Shown piece after piece: positions 13,074-27,477 of a stretch of DNA of 64,000 nucleotides (positions are counted from its first letter, which is position 1; every line of letters begins with the position of its first letter). This DNA comes from Phycomyces nitens (taxonomy: Eukaryota > Mucoromycota > Mucoromycetes > Mucorales > Phycomycetaceae). Both the position numbers and the translations under genes were made by a program. The notes under the pieces were generated by a model. The model did not search any database, was not told the DNA's origin, and was given only the letters and a program-made list of their open reading frames with translations. The stretch covers positions 124,001-188,000 of the forward strand of contig JAHRBC010000001.1 of NCBI GenBank assembly GCA_022702545.1, in the 5' to 3' direction.

Positions 13074-13412
13074 TTAGGCAACGGGTGACACTGTGGGAGA
13101 ATTGTCTCTGCGTGAGAATCCGAGCTTTCTAAAGAAGATTGTGACTTGGGAAGGGCTGCTTGGACATTCTTTCCATGGCTTGTTGAAAGGCTTTTTGCGC
13201 TGGAGGTCTGGGTGGTCCTTTTCTTCGTCGTGGTGTACACAGGGGTCAAAGATACATTCAAATGAATCTTCAAGGGTGTCTCGGACAAAGTATTGGACAG
13301 CCGGGGGTTCTTTGCTGATGGTGACCTGGAGGGATCTTTTGCGCTCTCGATGGGGTTTGTAGTGTTTGTCAGGGACAAAGGAAGTGAAGCGACGTAGGAA
13401 GAGTGAAGACAT
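13074..13412 (-). CDS. Small basic protein of unknown function
   Basis: I do not recognise this 112-residue frame. It opens MSSLFLRRFTSFVPDKHY, which is basic and hydroxylated and could act as a mitochondrial or other targeting sequence. It continues with a Lys/Arg-rich middle and a short acidic patch. It has a single exon, sits 192 bp downstream of CHS7 on the same strand, and has a TA-rich upstream region. The composition looks coding and differs from the desert beside it. It could be a lineage-specific gene or a chance frame; there is no domain to decide. Confidence 0.4.
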   Translation of the reverse strand: MSSLFLRRFTSFVPDKHYKPHRERKRSLQVTISKEPPAVQYFVRDTLEDSFECIFDPCVHHDEEKDHPDLQRKKPFNKPWKECPSSPSQVTIFFRKLGFSRRDNSPTVSPVA

Positions 13413-13604
13413 TGGAAAAGAAGTATTATTTTTGTTCTCGATCTACGATTAATTGTATTTTATACACCAAAAATAAAAAAAAAAGTTTTCTTTTTTAAAT
13501 ATAGTATATTTTAATATAATACTAAAAAAAATAATCTATATTTAAGCAAGACATCCAATGATACGCCTGGGTTTAGAACCACCCCATAACTCACAATTTC
13601 CTCT

Positions 13605-14708
13605 TCAGTCGTATGGTCTTTTTTCGTCGTCTTTCAGGTGGATGTCCCACTGCGGGTGTTTTGAGCCAATAGAGAATTCAAGATCCTCCTTGGTGATGGA
13701 GTCCCAGTACTTGTAGACCATCATGACTGCCAATAGATTGCACATGCTGCCAAAGAACATGCCATCCAAGTAGTGTTTGACTTCTTCGCACAGGGCAACC
13801 GAGAAGATGTGCATGACAACCTGGCCCAAGAGGAAGAACAGGGTCCCAAACACAATGTCTCCGAGGGGCCACTGGTCATTGAGGGTATAGACAACCAACA
13901 CAAGTTGGGAAATGATGTAGATCAAAAAGGTAGCCCCATTGACAAGATAGTAAATGATCCAGAGAATGGTTGGTGTGGTGTAATTAAAGGGTCCGACATT
14001 GTTAAACGTTGCCATGGCTACCAGAGCCACGGTCATAAACATGGCAGCTGAACTGATGCGAATAGACTTTTTGCTGTTAAGATTTAGCTAGCTCTTGTCA
14101 AGATTGTTTTACCCAGAGACTGATCGGTGTGCCGTCTTCTGCAAACTGGAAGCCAACAAAGCCATTCAGCAACAGGCACCAAGACGTTGTGCTGACGAGA
14201 CCCAAATGGGCAGCTGTAAAGAACTATAGTAATGTTAAATGTTTATCATGACATGCATTACTTACTGGGTAAAGAATGGAAGCAGTCGGAATGATGTTGG
14301 TGACCAATAGCATCTCCAACGAGACTGTCACCAAATACAATTGAAAGAACATGGCTATCTCCTTGCGGCCTAAAATTAATCGCATGATGAGCCTTGTCGG
14401 ACAAGTGATCCTGTCTTACCTACAGCAGTATACTTTGTCTTTACACTGTAGATCATGACACTCGTCATCACAAGTGCCACCACGTCCATAATCAAGGTCG
14501 CTAGAGAAGATGGTCAACATTCACCCCATAGTCTAATGACATATCTACCTGGCTGGAACACAAGGACGCCTGCAAAATCCACATTGCGTGAGTAGCAAAA
14601 TGGCTCTATGCCATCAAACTTGCCAATCAACGGACACAGCGTCAGGGCGACCGTCTGGCACACCCCGTCAAACTTGAACATCTGGAACTTGAATGGAATC
14701 TTTACCAT
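13605..14708 (-). CDS. CHS7: Chitin synthase export chaperone CHS7
   Basis: Chs7 is an ER membrane chaperone needed for chitin synthase III to leave the ER. Exons (minus): 14708-14549, 14500-14420, 14369-14266, 14223-14113, 14066-13605, giving 305 residues. Family hallmarks: N-terminal [22 protein letters not shown] after the second helix, [20 protein letters not shown] in the middle, and near the C-terminus [11 protein letters not shown] and [20 protein letters not shown]. Several hydrophobic helices match the seven-helix topology. The last acceptor was set by frame (AAAAAG before [10 protein letters not shown]). A second Met at residue 10 is a possible alternative start. It is divergent from the universal stress protein gene. 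Confidence 0.95.
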
Positions 14709-14927
14709 GTTGTATAAACAACAGCCATTATATCAAATATCTATTATTTATCCCATCCTCTTCATTTCAAACAGGACCAATTCAAAAGAGTCACGCTATT
14801 TGGCTGCCTAGGGCAATCAGGCCATTTTCAACTTGGCGGCCATTCAAACGGACCAAAGATTGGCCGTCAAGTGCTGCATAAAACAAAGGTTGACTTTCTT
14901 CTTCTTCTTCTTATTCTCATCACAAAA
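14709..14927. promoter_or_regulatory. Shared divergent promoter of CHS7 and the universal stress protein gene
   Basis: Only 219 bp separate the two start codons, so both promoters must lie here or overlap. Next to the plus-strand gene is a (CTT)n pyrimidine tract at 14895-14912. Confidence 0.6.
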
Positions 14928-15443
14928 ATGTCTGTCTCTATTACTGATAAACGCCGCGTTGCTCTGGCCTATGATGGCAGCGAGGATGCCCATAAGCTGC
15001 TCGACTGGTCCATCAAGAACATCATCAATCCCTCAAAGGATCACATCATCGTCCTCTCTGCTGTTCCCCATGGCGAAAAGACAATTCCTGAACCCCATCA
15101 CGATGACAAAAAGGCCCTTCCAATGCTCTCAACAACTCCTACCCGGTACAACGAGGATGTCAAGGAGGCCAGCGACCATCCAGAGTGCATGACGGCCAGA
15201 GAGCGTCTGGAAGACATGTCTGCTCGTCTGCGCACCCTCCACATTTCTTGCGAGGAACACATCCTCTGGGGTGAGGCCAAGGTTCTGATCCCACGGTATA
15301 CCCAGCAGAACAAGGTTGATTTGCTGATAGTTGGTTCGCGTGGTCTTGGTGCGGTCAAGAGTGTGTTCTTGGGCTCTGTTTCTGATCGATGCATCCACGA
15401 GTGTCCTTGTCCTGTACTGGTGGTCCGTAATGCCACAATCTAA
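14928..15443 (+). CDS. Universal stress protein (UspA family)
   Basis: Small soluble nucleotide-binding-fold protein of the Usp family; the cellular role in fungi is poorly defined. Single exon of 171 residues, starting MSVSITDKRRVALAYDGSED, a typical first strand. The C-terminus carries the ATP-binding signature as VGSRGLGAVKSVFLGSVS followed by CPVLVV, matching G-X2-G-X9-G(S/T). The middle is longer than in bacterial proteins, with a His/Asp/Lys-rich insert. The start at 14928 is chosen because it has the context ACAAAATG and begins the conserved strand; a longer frame upstream would run through the pyrimidine tract. It converges with MRS2, with a 113-bp gap. Confidence 0.9.
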   Translation: MSVSITDKRRVALAYDGSEDAHKLLDWSIKNIINPSKDHIIVLSAVPHGEKTIPEPHHDDKKALPMLSTTPTRYNEDVKEASDHPECMTARERLEDMSARLRTLHISCEEHILWGEAKVLIPRYTQQNKVDLLIVGSRGLGAVKSVFLGSVSDRCIHECPCPVLVVRNATI

Positions 15444-15556
15444 TCTATATACTTTATACCACCAAATGTAATATAATATAACATTGTAACAATCAAATAA
15501 AATAATAATAATAATAATATTTAATATGTAATCACAAAAGAGAGTGCTATAGTCTA

Positions 15557-16955
15557 CTATCCCTTCATCTTTGCCAGCGTCTTTAGTTTGCGCACCGAGA
15601 CTGCAAATACACCACATCCAGACAAGAGGGCCAGACCCGAAACGAGTCCAAAAGCAAACGGGTCTCCTTCAAAGTAGTTTCGCAGATTCATGCCAAACAG
15701 GGCGCCGTACCCACTTACAACAGTGGCTGATAGGGTTAGGATGGTTAGGCGAATGTCGTACCACATCAGAGAGTTGCGTGAGACATCCAGAATAATCTGT
15801 ACAATCTCCTCGGTCGAGCGCATGTGGGACCGAAGGGTGGACGCCTTAGAAGCAATTTCCTCGGTCTGTTTAAGGTAGGCTTCCAGCAGCAGTTCTACTT
15901 CTTCATGGTCAACCGATGCTCGGGGCTGCTTCTCCTTTTTTGCCGTCAGGTACATTGCGGCCAGATCATCATCTACAGCCCAAAATCAGTCATTGTTCAC
16001 AGTCGTCTATCCACCTATCCACCTATCCCCCTTACCATGGTCCAGCAGCTCCTCAAGCACGTCTCGGATCGAAAGCGCATCTTGCTCAAATTTCGAGAGC
16101 TTCTTGGAATACTGTAACAGGTCGCGTAAACGGTATCCACTCACAGACTCTTCAATGTCAGCCAAGTCTTCCAAATCACTGAGGAGCTTATTGACCGGCC
16201 CCTCCAAGACCTCTATTTCCGACTGCAGAGACGAAGTGACAGCAACCAGGATAGCCTCGAGTGCTCTGTAATACGTATATGAGCCCTTGATGACAGGAAA
16301 ACCGTTGGGTCAAATTGTTATTTATTGATCTTTTACCTAAATTCAAATGGCAGGCCTTCTTTGTGCGATTTCAGTCGGTCCTGAAGATCATCAATAAACA
16401 CGCTTTGGTTATAGCTATCTGAAGATCCATAGGTGTCCAGAAGAATGACAGCGTCGCTCTTCAGCAGTGCCTTTATGTGGGCCATATTGACCAGAATCGC
16501 CTTTGATCGCACAAGAATCGAAGGTTTTTGATAGAATGTATTGGTGTCAATCGTACGCAGATCTCGAGGCAATAAGGAATGTTGCTGACAGAATTCCGAC
16601 TTTCTGAATTCTCCGGCAGTAATCTTGAGATTCCCTTCTTCATCAAATTCACTGCCTACAATTGAAGAATGAGGATGCCATCCAACCTTTTTATTCATTT
16701 ATTTTATTTTATATCATTATTTCTTTAATTCTTGATGTTTTTTTTTTAATATATATATTTTTTTGTACTTTTAAATCAAGACATACAGCGCAGCTTGAGT
16801 TCACCGACGTTGGCAGGCAGGGCAGTGATGCGGCGATGGGGCTGAGTGGATTCCCACCTTGCAAATATCCATTGTCGAGAAGAGATTGGTCTATTGAACC
16901 TTCTTGTGAACAATGGACCTAATGATACAATCGATGTCCGAATCGATTTCTGCAT
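15557..16955 (-). CDS. MRS2: MRS2-type mitochondrial magnesium channel
   Basis: CorA/Mrs2 proteins form pentameric Mg2+ channels in the inner mitochondrial membrane. Exons (minus): 16955-16787, 16655-16337, 16265-16036, 15972-15557, giving 377 residues. The first exon encodes a classic mitochondrial presequence, rich in Arg and Ser with no acids (MQKSIRTSIVSLGPLFTRRF), and joins in frame to CSEFDEEGNL. Then come LLPRDLRTID, a long coiled helix, the first transmembrane helix ending in the selectivity motif GMN (residues 333-335, in YGALFGMNLRNYF), and a second helix before a basic C-terminus. It is divergent from the golgin gene over 326 bp. Confidence 0.95.
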
Positions 16956-17216
16956 TCAATCACTTGCAAGCTATATAAGTATATATTATATATATAAATG
17001 AATATATATATATAAATACACTTTATAAATATATATGTATATATATATGTACAAAAACAAAAAAAGGTGGACACAATGGCTATGGCCTGTCTTTTTTTCT
17101 CTCTTTATTGTTGTATAATTACTTTTTTTTCCTATTTCTTTTTGCGCCTTAAACCCAGACTGAAAAAATAAAAGAAGGGCGAGAAAATATGCCCGCCCAA
17201 AGGGCCTGTAATTATC

Positions 17217-17249
17217 TTTTTCTTCTTCTTCTTCTTCTTCTTCTTCTTC
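17217..17249. repeat. (TTC)n tract in the golgin 5' leader
   Basis: About ten TTC units, ending some 30 bp before the golgin start codon; pyrimidine-rich leaders are common before fungal starts. Confidence 0.7.
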
Positions 17250-17281
17250 AATAGACTATACTTGTCCACACCACGCCATTG

Positions 17282-20200
17282 ATGAGTGGATTCTTTGGAT
17301 CGAGTGAAGGCACTCGCTGGGGTGGTCTCTTGAAACAAGCTATTTCTAATGTCGAAACCACGTTTGATTCCCTACTTGAGCAAAATGAAGCAGCTCACCA
17401 GCAGGATGGGCGGCGGCAAGTGGACGGTTAGTAGTCTTGGGCTCTAACAACCTTAGACACACCTACTGACAATTGACATTTAGGTGCAGATGGAATGGAA
17501 ACAGAGACATTTGTAGATCCCATTAGTGGTGCAGTAACCACAATCCAGCGACCAAAGAAACCAGACTTGGAACCAAAATCACCTACCTATACCTCACGCA
17601 ATATGCCCTCTCCATCAAGGCAAAGTACCGATCTTTCGTCTCGACTGGCAGCCGTACTGTCAGAAAAGGGACGCAAGACACCTATATCAAATTCTCCAGA
17701 CCCCTCACGAACACCACGACCAGAAGTAGCCACACCCAATTCTCCCAAACCCAGTGTAAAGCCAGTAGAACCATCTGTTGAAAAGACCACTGATGAGCCT
17801 GCTGAGCCTTCAAAAGAAACATCTATAGAAAAAGATGCATCTACAGAGACAAATATTGATCCAATAGTCGAACCATCAAAAGAAATCATCAAAGTTGCTC
17901 CCAAAGAAACTGAATCGATAGTTGTGCAAGATCAGCAGAAAAAGGAGGATAATGAGAATAATAAGGATAATAAGGATAATGAGGAGGAGCAGGTGGAGTC
18001 AGATGACAAAAAGGATGAATCCCCTAAAGAAACCAGCAATGATCCCATTACACCTATAGAAAAGGCTGATGAGTCTCCACAGTTACCAGTTGCTGTGAAT
18101 AGTGTGGTTGAGCCTAATCATATCCTTGAACAGCGTGAACTCCAGCTGTTACAGGCAATGGAAACCATTGCAAAACTACATGATCAAATCCATCAATCTC
18201 AACAAGACACTGAAAAGTCCAATCAGGATTATCAGAAAGCAAATGAAGAGATTAAAGAGCTCAAGAGTCAGTTGGAAACTTTTCAAGCTGGCAAGCCTGC
18301 TGGTCAGCAAAAAAGCACACGTAAACTGGAGAGTACAATCGAGGAACTTAAGCAGCAGATATCCTTAAAGGAAGAGCAAATACAAGGGTTGATGCATGAA
18401 GGTACACAAACAAAATAAAGAGGACTACAAATACAAGCGTTTTTTTTTGATATAGGCGAAAAGCTATCCAAGAACGAGCTTAAGCATACCACAACAATCA
18501 AGAAGCTGCGAAGTGAAAAGAGCGAAAATGACAAATTGGTGGCAGAAATGCAAAAGAGGCAGGACAAGGTAGTGCTGGATCTTATGGATGCAAACACAAA
18601 GATCAGCAAAGCTGCAGAAACAGAGAAGCGCTTGCAAGGTAAGCATGAACTGTAGTAGGTATATGGATTGATATTTAAATCACCGTTAAAGAGTCGGTCA
18701 AGATGCTCTCGGACATGACAGAGAGGCAGACCAAGCATATAAATAGGTTGGAATCAGAGGCAATTGTTGCAAAAGAACAACATACAAAGACACAGGTAAG
18801 AATACTATTTGACAAGAATTGATTCTAAATCCATGTTTCAAGTCTGTTCTGGATGCTACTCTGGCTAGTCTAGAAGAAGAGCGAGAGAAACTAAAGACCG
18901 AGTCTGAAGAGGTCCATGCAGCTGCTCTTGAGAAAGAGGTCAAGGCAAACGATCGTCTATACAAGGAACTAACGAAAGCAAAGGAGGATGCCGAAGTAAT
19001 GGAAGCAAAGTTGCGAAAAGAGGAAAGTATTTATGGATTGAAATATTTGAATGATGAGAGTGTCTTATACCCCTGATCAGATTAGAGACCTTCATATTGC
19101 ATTACAAGCCCAAGAAGAGCGCGCTGGGACATGTGAAGACAATCTACGTAACGAGATACTTGTAAGGCTTGCTCTCCAAAAATCCAAGGTGAGGAGGGTT
19201 GTAACCAGTACAGCTGTAATAGGAATTGCGACAGAGATTACAGGCATCTGAAGCTAGAATGGAAGACATGGGAGACGGTGAAGAAGAAGCAACGGCTTCT
19301 TTACTACACCAAATTGAAGACCTCCAATCCCAGCATTCATTGGCAATCAAGAATCGTGATCAGGCAGAGCAAAAGTAAGCCATGGATACAAGTATTCCGG
19401 CTAAGTTTGGGATCTATAGTATGCTTGAAAGGCTTCATACAGCCGAAACAGAACACAAACGCAGTCTTGAAAAGATGGAAGAGGCCAACAAGCTTTTACA
19501 TGAAGCAGTAGGTTCAATAAATGTAGAATATATATATATATATATTAGATATTGTATTAATATTCCTCTAGAACGACCAACTGCAAAAGCTAGAGTCAGA
19601 GCTGCTAAAAGAACGTACCTCAAAGACAGCATTATATTCAAAATTGGAAGTTGAGCAAGCTTCCAAGATTGAATGCGAACAACGTGTACATGAGCTAGAA
19701 AAGCGAAACCAAGAAGCTGAAATCCAGGCCAAGAATACAGCTGAAAAAATAAAGACTCAGTATCAAAAATTATTAAAGGAGAAGATACAAGACGAAAAAA
19801 GACAATGGGAAGAGAAGCTAAAGGTGGAACGGTCTAGTCGGTTAAAAACACAAGAAAACTATTCTTCCAACAGTACAACAGAAGAAGACAATTCTACACA
19901 GGCACTTCAATTCCAAAAGATGCAAGAGGTAATATTGTTCATGTACAAACAGAATGGTAACCATGTAATTATAGATCAATAATAGTGGTCTTGGCACTAG
20001 ATCAAGCTTTGATAGTGGCTATACAGGTGCCAGCTCTCATCCCATAGGACCCTCAACAATTGTAGTCGAACGTCTTCAAGCCAATATTCGTCAATTGGAA
20101 AACCAGATTAGCTTTTACCAGACTCAACTCCAGAGTTCTTTACAATCTCGAGGTTAGTATCTAGTTTGAAAAGGGCTGTTGGATATGCTAAACGATATGG

Positions 20201-20548
20201 TAGATGAACTTTCTGAGGAAATGCTTGGGATGACCCTAGAGATGGATAAGCTGTAAGTATGACACTTTATGATAATATAGATTACTAACCAATATTAACA
20301 GGCGAAAAGAGTGCAAGAGAATGCAGGATACCGAGACACAGCTCCAGAAACTACACGAGAGGTATGTTATCCTCATATTACATCATATTTGCTGACACCT
20401 TTCTAGATACCAAGCATCATTGGAGATGCTTGGTGAGCGTACAGAGCAAGTGCAGGAACTCAAAGCCGACATTGCAGATGTAAAGGAAATGTATCGCAGT
20501 CAAATAATTGAAATGGTCCAAAAGATTGACCAGCTTCAAAAGAAATGA
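17282..20548 (+). CDS. TMF1/Sgm1-like Golgi coiled-coil protein
   Basis: Golgins of the TMF/Sgm1 type tether vesicles at the Golgi through long coiled coils and a Rab6-binding C-terminal domain. Exons (plus): 17282-17426, 17484-18401, 18456-18638, 18692-18795, 18843-19026, 19088-19188, 19223-19374, 19420-19507, 19572-19928, 19975-20152, 20204-20252, 20302-20361, 20407-20548. All phases agree, giving 886 residues. The N-terminus (MSGFFGSSEGTRWGGLLKQA) resembles the family start; next is a Ser/Pro and acidic linker, then heptad-rich coil. The C-terminus has the TMF signature: DELSEEMLGMTLEMDKL, then LQKLHERYQASLEMLGER and ADIADVKEMYRSQI. The acceptor at 19087 was chosen as the only site that keeps frame. 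Confidence 0.88.
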
Positions 20549-20632
20549 TTTGCATTTATTATTACTATTATTATTATTTTAAAAAAAAGAATCTATTTAA
20601 TACAAATATACATGTATATATTTTATTTTATT

Positions 20633-21858
20633 TTATGATGATTTCTTTTCGCCTTCTGCCTTTACTTTGAGTCGCTTTTCATTCAAGTATTCTGTCATGC
20701 CTAGCATGTTTCCAATCTCTTCTGGAGTGGCATCACCATGAGCAACCCATCTAATCTTGCAGTTTTCATCGACCAAGAAGACATAGCCAATATATTGATT
20801 AGTCATGTCAAGCATCTTGCGGACTCTAGTGATATCCTTCATCAGCAACACATAGTTTTCCTAGTAAAATAATGATTGTATTTTAATTAGGTTTCTCGTT
20901 TGGTTGTTCATATGTACCTTGCGTTCTTGAGCCAAGTTTTTGCGAATTGAAGGCACAAATGCCTTTACAAGCAATTGCTTGAGAAAGTTCTCTTGAACAT
21001 TAACCTTTGGGAGTGTCAGATCAATCTAATCAAGCCAGAATATTGGGGTTACGTTACCTCTACAAGTTGAATATCCTTTTGCCCTCCAAATCTTTTCAAA
21101 AAAGGCTGTATAAACGATTCTGCATGGGGCTACATGTAGAATTGGTCAATGCTTACAGGAATAAAACAATGGGGTTTTTTGGTCAATACCTCGCCATATT
21201 TTGCATATACAAACGACATGAGAGAAATCTTATCCATGAGAAGGTCAGTGGTATGGACAGGTTTTCTGTCCAGGTCAGTGCCTTCAAAATCAGGCATGTA
21301 TCCTGCTTTCTGGTAATATTTGTTAATCATTTTTTTATATTTTTTAAAGTCATTATAGCTTACCTCTGTCTTGATAAGTTTTGCAGAGGCTTGATACATC
21401 TTGCCACCATGCTTTCTCATTTCTATCATGTACCATTTAGCTCTTATTCAAGGATACCTCAACTTACCATGAACATCGGCAAAATAGGATTTTGTGGCTT
21501 CTTCTACCCTGTTCAAATTCGAGATATTAGGAAAACACGTCAAACTAAAGTAGTGTCCTTACAAATGGCGACGCTCGGCAGCATGAGCAGCAAAGGCCTT
21601 GTCGTAGTTTGTGATATCTCGAAGCTTCTGCTTCTTTCTGTCCAACCAGCCGTTTCTGTCCACCATGGGTGCATCAAGGGCACCGACAACACTGGGGGGC
21701 TGTCGAAAGAATTTTGGCTGATCTGCATTTTGATCTGTTTCGACATTAGTTTTTGCAGACAACAATCGGCGAGTGATCAATGGACAGGTGCGGATTCCAT
21801 TGATATTTTGTGCCAATCGAATGGTGGGCTGACGAGCAAGTGTGATGAATGGTGGCAT
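20633..21858 (-). CDS. ATP10: ATP10, mitochondrial F1Fo ATP synthase assembly factor
   Basis: Atp10 is an inner-membrane factor needed to assemble the Fo part of ATP synthase, with subunit 6. Exons (minus): 21858-21563, 21508-21468, 21422-21364, 21309-21190, 21129-21058, 21025-20918, 20860-20633, giving 307 residues. The N-terminus is a likely mitochondrial presequence with many Arg and no acids in the first 35 residues. Family motifs: LVEEATKSYFADVH, the strand starting YMPDFEGTDLDRKPV, ISLMSFVYAKYGE, FLKRFGGQKDIQLVE, and near the end NQYIGYVFLVDENCKIRWVA. It ends 84 bp from the convergent golgin gene and is divergent from the kinase gene. Confidence 0.9.
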
Positions 21859-22115
21859 GCTAAAATGAGACAAAATAGCCAGGGTTGGGGCTGAGCGAGG
21901 GCTGCCCTTTCTCCGGCCAATTGAGAAAACGATCTCAGCAAGTGGAGGAGTTGAAGATCCAACCTTTCTTTTTATTTTATTTTATTTTTATTTTTTTGCT
22001 CACTGTCTTTGTGGGCAAGCCTAGTTCTTACACTCTTTCTTTTCCCCTGTTTTGACATTCAAGATTCGGTTCTTATCAGGGTTGATTGCGTCTGCTCTTG
22101 GAAGCGCATCCAGCC

Positions 22116-24114
<1,999 letters not shown>

Positions 24115-24517
24115 CAAATGGCTTATAGTCCTCAGAAGCTGTGATACCCTTTGTGATAAGGCCTTTCTTTATATATCATTGGATCCTACCCTGGATCCGC
24201 CTGTATTTGTGTATTTCTTTTTTATTTGTCTTCATATCAAGTTCAATGTACACTGGATTTATGATAAAGAAAAATAGCATAGTTTAAGAGATTAAGCCTT
24301 TTTTTAATACAGCATATTTATTAAGTCAATAGTAATATTAATCAAAACCCTCTGGCTTTATGGATGACAAGCATCTCTATTGAACAATTGTCACAGGATG
24401 ACAAGGGATCAATGTATTGTACTGTAGTTTTTTCTTTAAAAAAAAGTATAAATATGAGAATGGACTATGGATTCAATGTGTCTTTCAATCTTACATTACT
24501 AAACCCTGTACAATACC
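24115..24517. promoter_or_regulatory. Spacer with the kinase 3' end and the nicotianamine synthase promoter
   Basis: 403 bp, AT-rich. No metal- or iron-responsive site that I can name with confidence. Confidence 0.35.
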
Positions 24518-25444
24518 ATGCAATTCCTCTGTGATGACCAAGGCTTTCACCACTGGCCCCAGTCTAGTGGATCAGTCTCCAACAATCCCGAAAAAACACT
24601 GACAGAAGCCGATTTTTCTCAAGGCTTGGTCCAAGAGATTGAGAACATATACCACAGCCTGTCCAAGATGTCTTCCCTCGCTCCTACACCACATCTAAAC
24701 AGTCTTTTTACTCGGCTCGTCCAAATAGCTACATCTACATTCAACCCACCAGTCGTTAAGCATATCTTATTCAGTCCAAAAATCGAAAAAATCTTGAGAC
24801 CATTGAGAACTCTATGCTCGACGGCTGAATACCACCTGGAGATGAAGTGGTCCAATGATCTCAAAAGTTTCCAGGCAAAGGAATCCATAACTCCTGAGGT
24901 GCTCTTGTCTCGCTTTATTTACTATAAGAATTACGATGCTTTGACATGCTTAGAACTGTCAGCCCTTCAAGGTGTTTGCGGAGACATGTCCCATGTTGCA
25001 TTCATTGGCTGTGGACCTCTTCCACTCTCGTCTATTCTCATGGCAAGAAAATGCAGCAATATAAACCGTATCGACAATATTGACGTAAACCCTTTGGCCA
25101 CACAAGCTGCAACTGAGCTCACAGAGAGACTTGGTATGGAAGATCGTCTCAAATACTACACAATGGACGCAGCAAGTTACGGTGGCTATGGACAAGCAGA
25201 TGTAATTGTGCTTGCTGCACTGGTCGGAGAGACGTACAAAGACAAAATGGACTTTCTCAAACTAATCTCTAGCCAAATGAAACCTGGGGCCTTGATTTTG
25301 ACACGTAGTGCGCATTCGTTGCGTAAGCTTCTTTACGTCCCAATTGAGCCATTCCATGTCAATTCCTGTGGTCTTCAGACTCTGGTCGTCTCACACCCTC
25401 AGAATGAAATTGTAAACTCAATCTTGATAGCCAAACGGGCATAG
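24518..25444 (+). CDS. Nicotianamine synthase family protein
   Basis: Nicotianamine synthase joins aminocarboxypropyl groups from three S-adenosylmethionine molecules to make the metal chelator nicotianamine, best known in plants and present in some fungi. A single exon of 308 residues, about family length. The methyltransferase-like fold shows VAFIGCGPLPLSSI (SAM-binding strand and loop), then NIDVNPLATQAATEL, VIVLAALVGETYKDK, LISSQMKPGALILTRSAHSL and VVSHPQNEIVNSILIAKR. These match the NAS core closely. The N-terminal half is helical, as in the family. It lacks introns while its neighbours have many. It could alternatively be a related aminocarboxypropyl transferase making another opine-type metallophore. 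Confidence 0.88.
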   Translation: MQFLCDDQGFHHWPQSSGSVSNNPEKTLTEADFSQGLVQEIENIYHSLSKMSSLAPTPHLNSLFTRLVQIATSTFNPPVVKHILFSPKIEKILRPLRTLCSTAEYHLEMKWSNDLKSFQAKESITPEVLLSRFIYYKNYDALTCLELSALQGVCGDMSHVAFIGCGPLPLSSILMARKCSNINRIDNIDVNPLATQAATELTERLGMEDRLKYYTMDAASYGGYGQADVIVLAALVGETYKDKMDFLKLISSQMKPGALILTRSAHSLRKLLYVPIEPFHVNSCGLQTLVVSHPQNEIVNSILIAKRA

Positions 25445-27477
25445 GCATCTGGTAGCACAAATCATCTTTTGATGTATGCTTACATGTAGTCTATCATTTT
25501 TCCATATTTTAATAAAAAATGTGTCCCTATATCATTCAAATGATTGTCCTGCAATAACATTTTACTTTAAAGACGTATTGTGAGACTTTGAGCCTGTTAT
25601 TTTTATATGTAAACGAGGATTATGGTGGTTTAGATAATGCAATATTTTCATAGAGTATTTCAGTTTACATCATGTCTACAGAGTCAATGGAAAATATAGT
25701 ATCTCAATAACTATTGTATACAAGATTATCTATTTGATAAAAAAGCAAGAAATATTGTCAGTATTATACACCGTTTATTTATGGATATTTATGATTTGGA
25801 TCAGCAATGCATTTTTATCTATAGAGGTGATTTGGCTTTATATATTTACAACCTTTGAATGTCCTAGACAAAATACTCTTTTGCTAATTACCACTTTTTT
25901 ATATAATTCAAATGTATACAAAAATGAGTTTTTCAATAAAACATTCAGAAAATTATCTTTGTGTCTTGTTTTCCTCAACTTGCCTATAAAGTATGAGCCA
26001 TGGGTTGCTAAAATAATGCCAAGTAGATTTAAATGTTAAATTTAATTTAGTACAATGAGTGATATCTAGTTATATACACAAGTCACAAGGATCCTTTATT
26101 ACAGATATTCTACTATATGTTTTTCAATATGTATTTATGACCAGATCATACAAAGAATATGACCGTCTATCTAGAGGAAAATATAACTAGTTGATAAATT
26201 AGCCAAACCGGATAATATTTACTTTAATACTTGAGGTGTATTATATTTAATTCATGTTTATAAATAATATGTTATGGTTAGCCAATTGGCACATCTACAA
26301 CATTTATACACTGTCTAGTAGCCTGTATCTAGCTATCAACTTGCCGATGTTAAATAATACATAAAACATTGACACTTCTGCAGCAATATTATATAAAATG
26401 AGAATTTATTGTTGATATATAAGATTGGCTTGACACCAATACAAGAGTCTAGATTTTGATAAAAATGAAGCAAAATGTATTTTTTTAGAGAATCTATATG
26501 ATAATGATATAATGTTTTCTCTCTTGGAACAAGGCTAATTATGAATACAAGGTATAACTTGTCGAGGATAGTAAAGATAAAAGTAGTCTTGGAGCAAACA
26601 TCCTATGATTATTATTGACTAATTATATATCCTATCCACCATTATATTAAAGCTGGTTTTTAAGGGACAGTGTCTCACGAGACCAAATTTATATAGACAT
26701 AAGCCGAACAAAAACCAACTGGTCTCTTTTAGTCATTCTTGCCGACCTATATACTTTCTCTCATAAACTTTTATATCCATTTCCTACTGTATATAGCTCT
26801 ACTAGTTTTTCATGCATTTATATGTGCATTAATATCTCTCTAATATATCTTTCCTCCATAGGAAGTAAGACCTATTTTTTGGACAATTCAATAAATCTTG
26901 TCTCATACACAAGAAAAAAAGCTTTCTTGCGGAACAGTAAAAATATTTCGTGTAACTCATTGTATTCTAAAGGTGTCCCCGAGGGTTGACATTTTTATTT
27001 CCCTCGAAAGATATCGGTAAATCCAAATATATGAGTTGAGAATTCATGTGTGAATAAGCTGTCATTAAACGCAATTTGACTTTATTAATCTAATTCGTAA
27101 ATATTGGAGAATAAAATATTTTTAACAATTCTTATACATATAAGATTTATAGAATCTAGCCAAAGGAAAGTGTAATATAACAAATGGTTGTTAATCCATT
27201 GTTTGGTTTCCATGTATAAGTTATTAGGAAATAATTCAATACACCAATTTAACGTTAAGAATAACGACTGAAAGTTACTTATTTAAACTATTCTTATCGA
27301 TACATCTGAGCTATACAGTGTAACTATTACTGATGGACTATTGGTTATGATAAAGGCGTGTATTGCTAGTATTATTTACAAGTATTTTACGAGTTTTCAA
27401 CCAAGTTTCTAGCATTCTAGAATATCAATACATAATAACAAGATTGAATTATATAATGTCAACATGAATGTGATAAT
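25445..27477. other. 2 kb AT-rich stretch before the repeat island
   Basis: No gene seen. An inverted pair of words lies near 26669-26732 (GTCTCACGAGACC ... CCAACTGGTCTC) around a short spacer, possibly the end of a small element. Short open frames here have no coding character. Confidence 0.5.

Noticed and set aside
13093..13362. Plus-strand frame opposite the small unknown gene
   Set aside because: It is the mirror of the minus-strand frame and has no start context or homology.
18304..18964. Minus-strand Ser/Cys-rich frames over the golgin gene
   Set aside because: They are antisense shadows of coiled-coil exons, where Lys/Glu codons read as Phe/Leu/Ser on the other strand.
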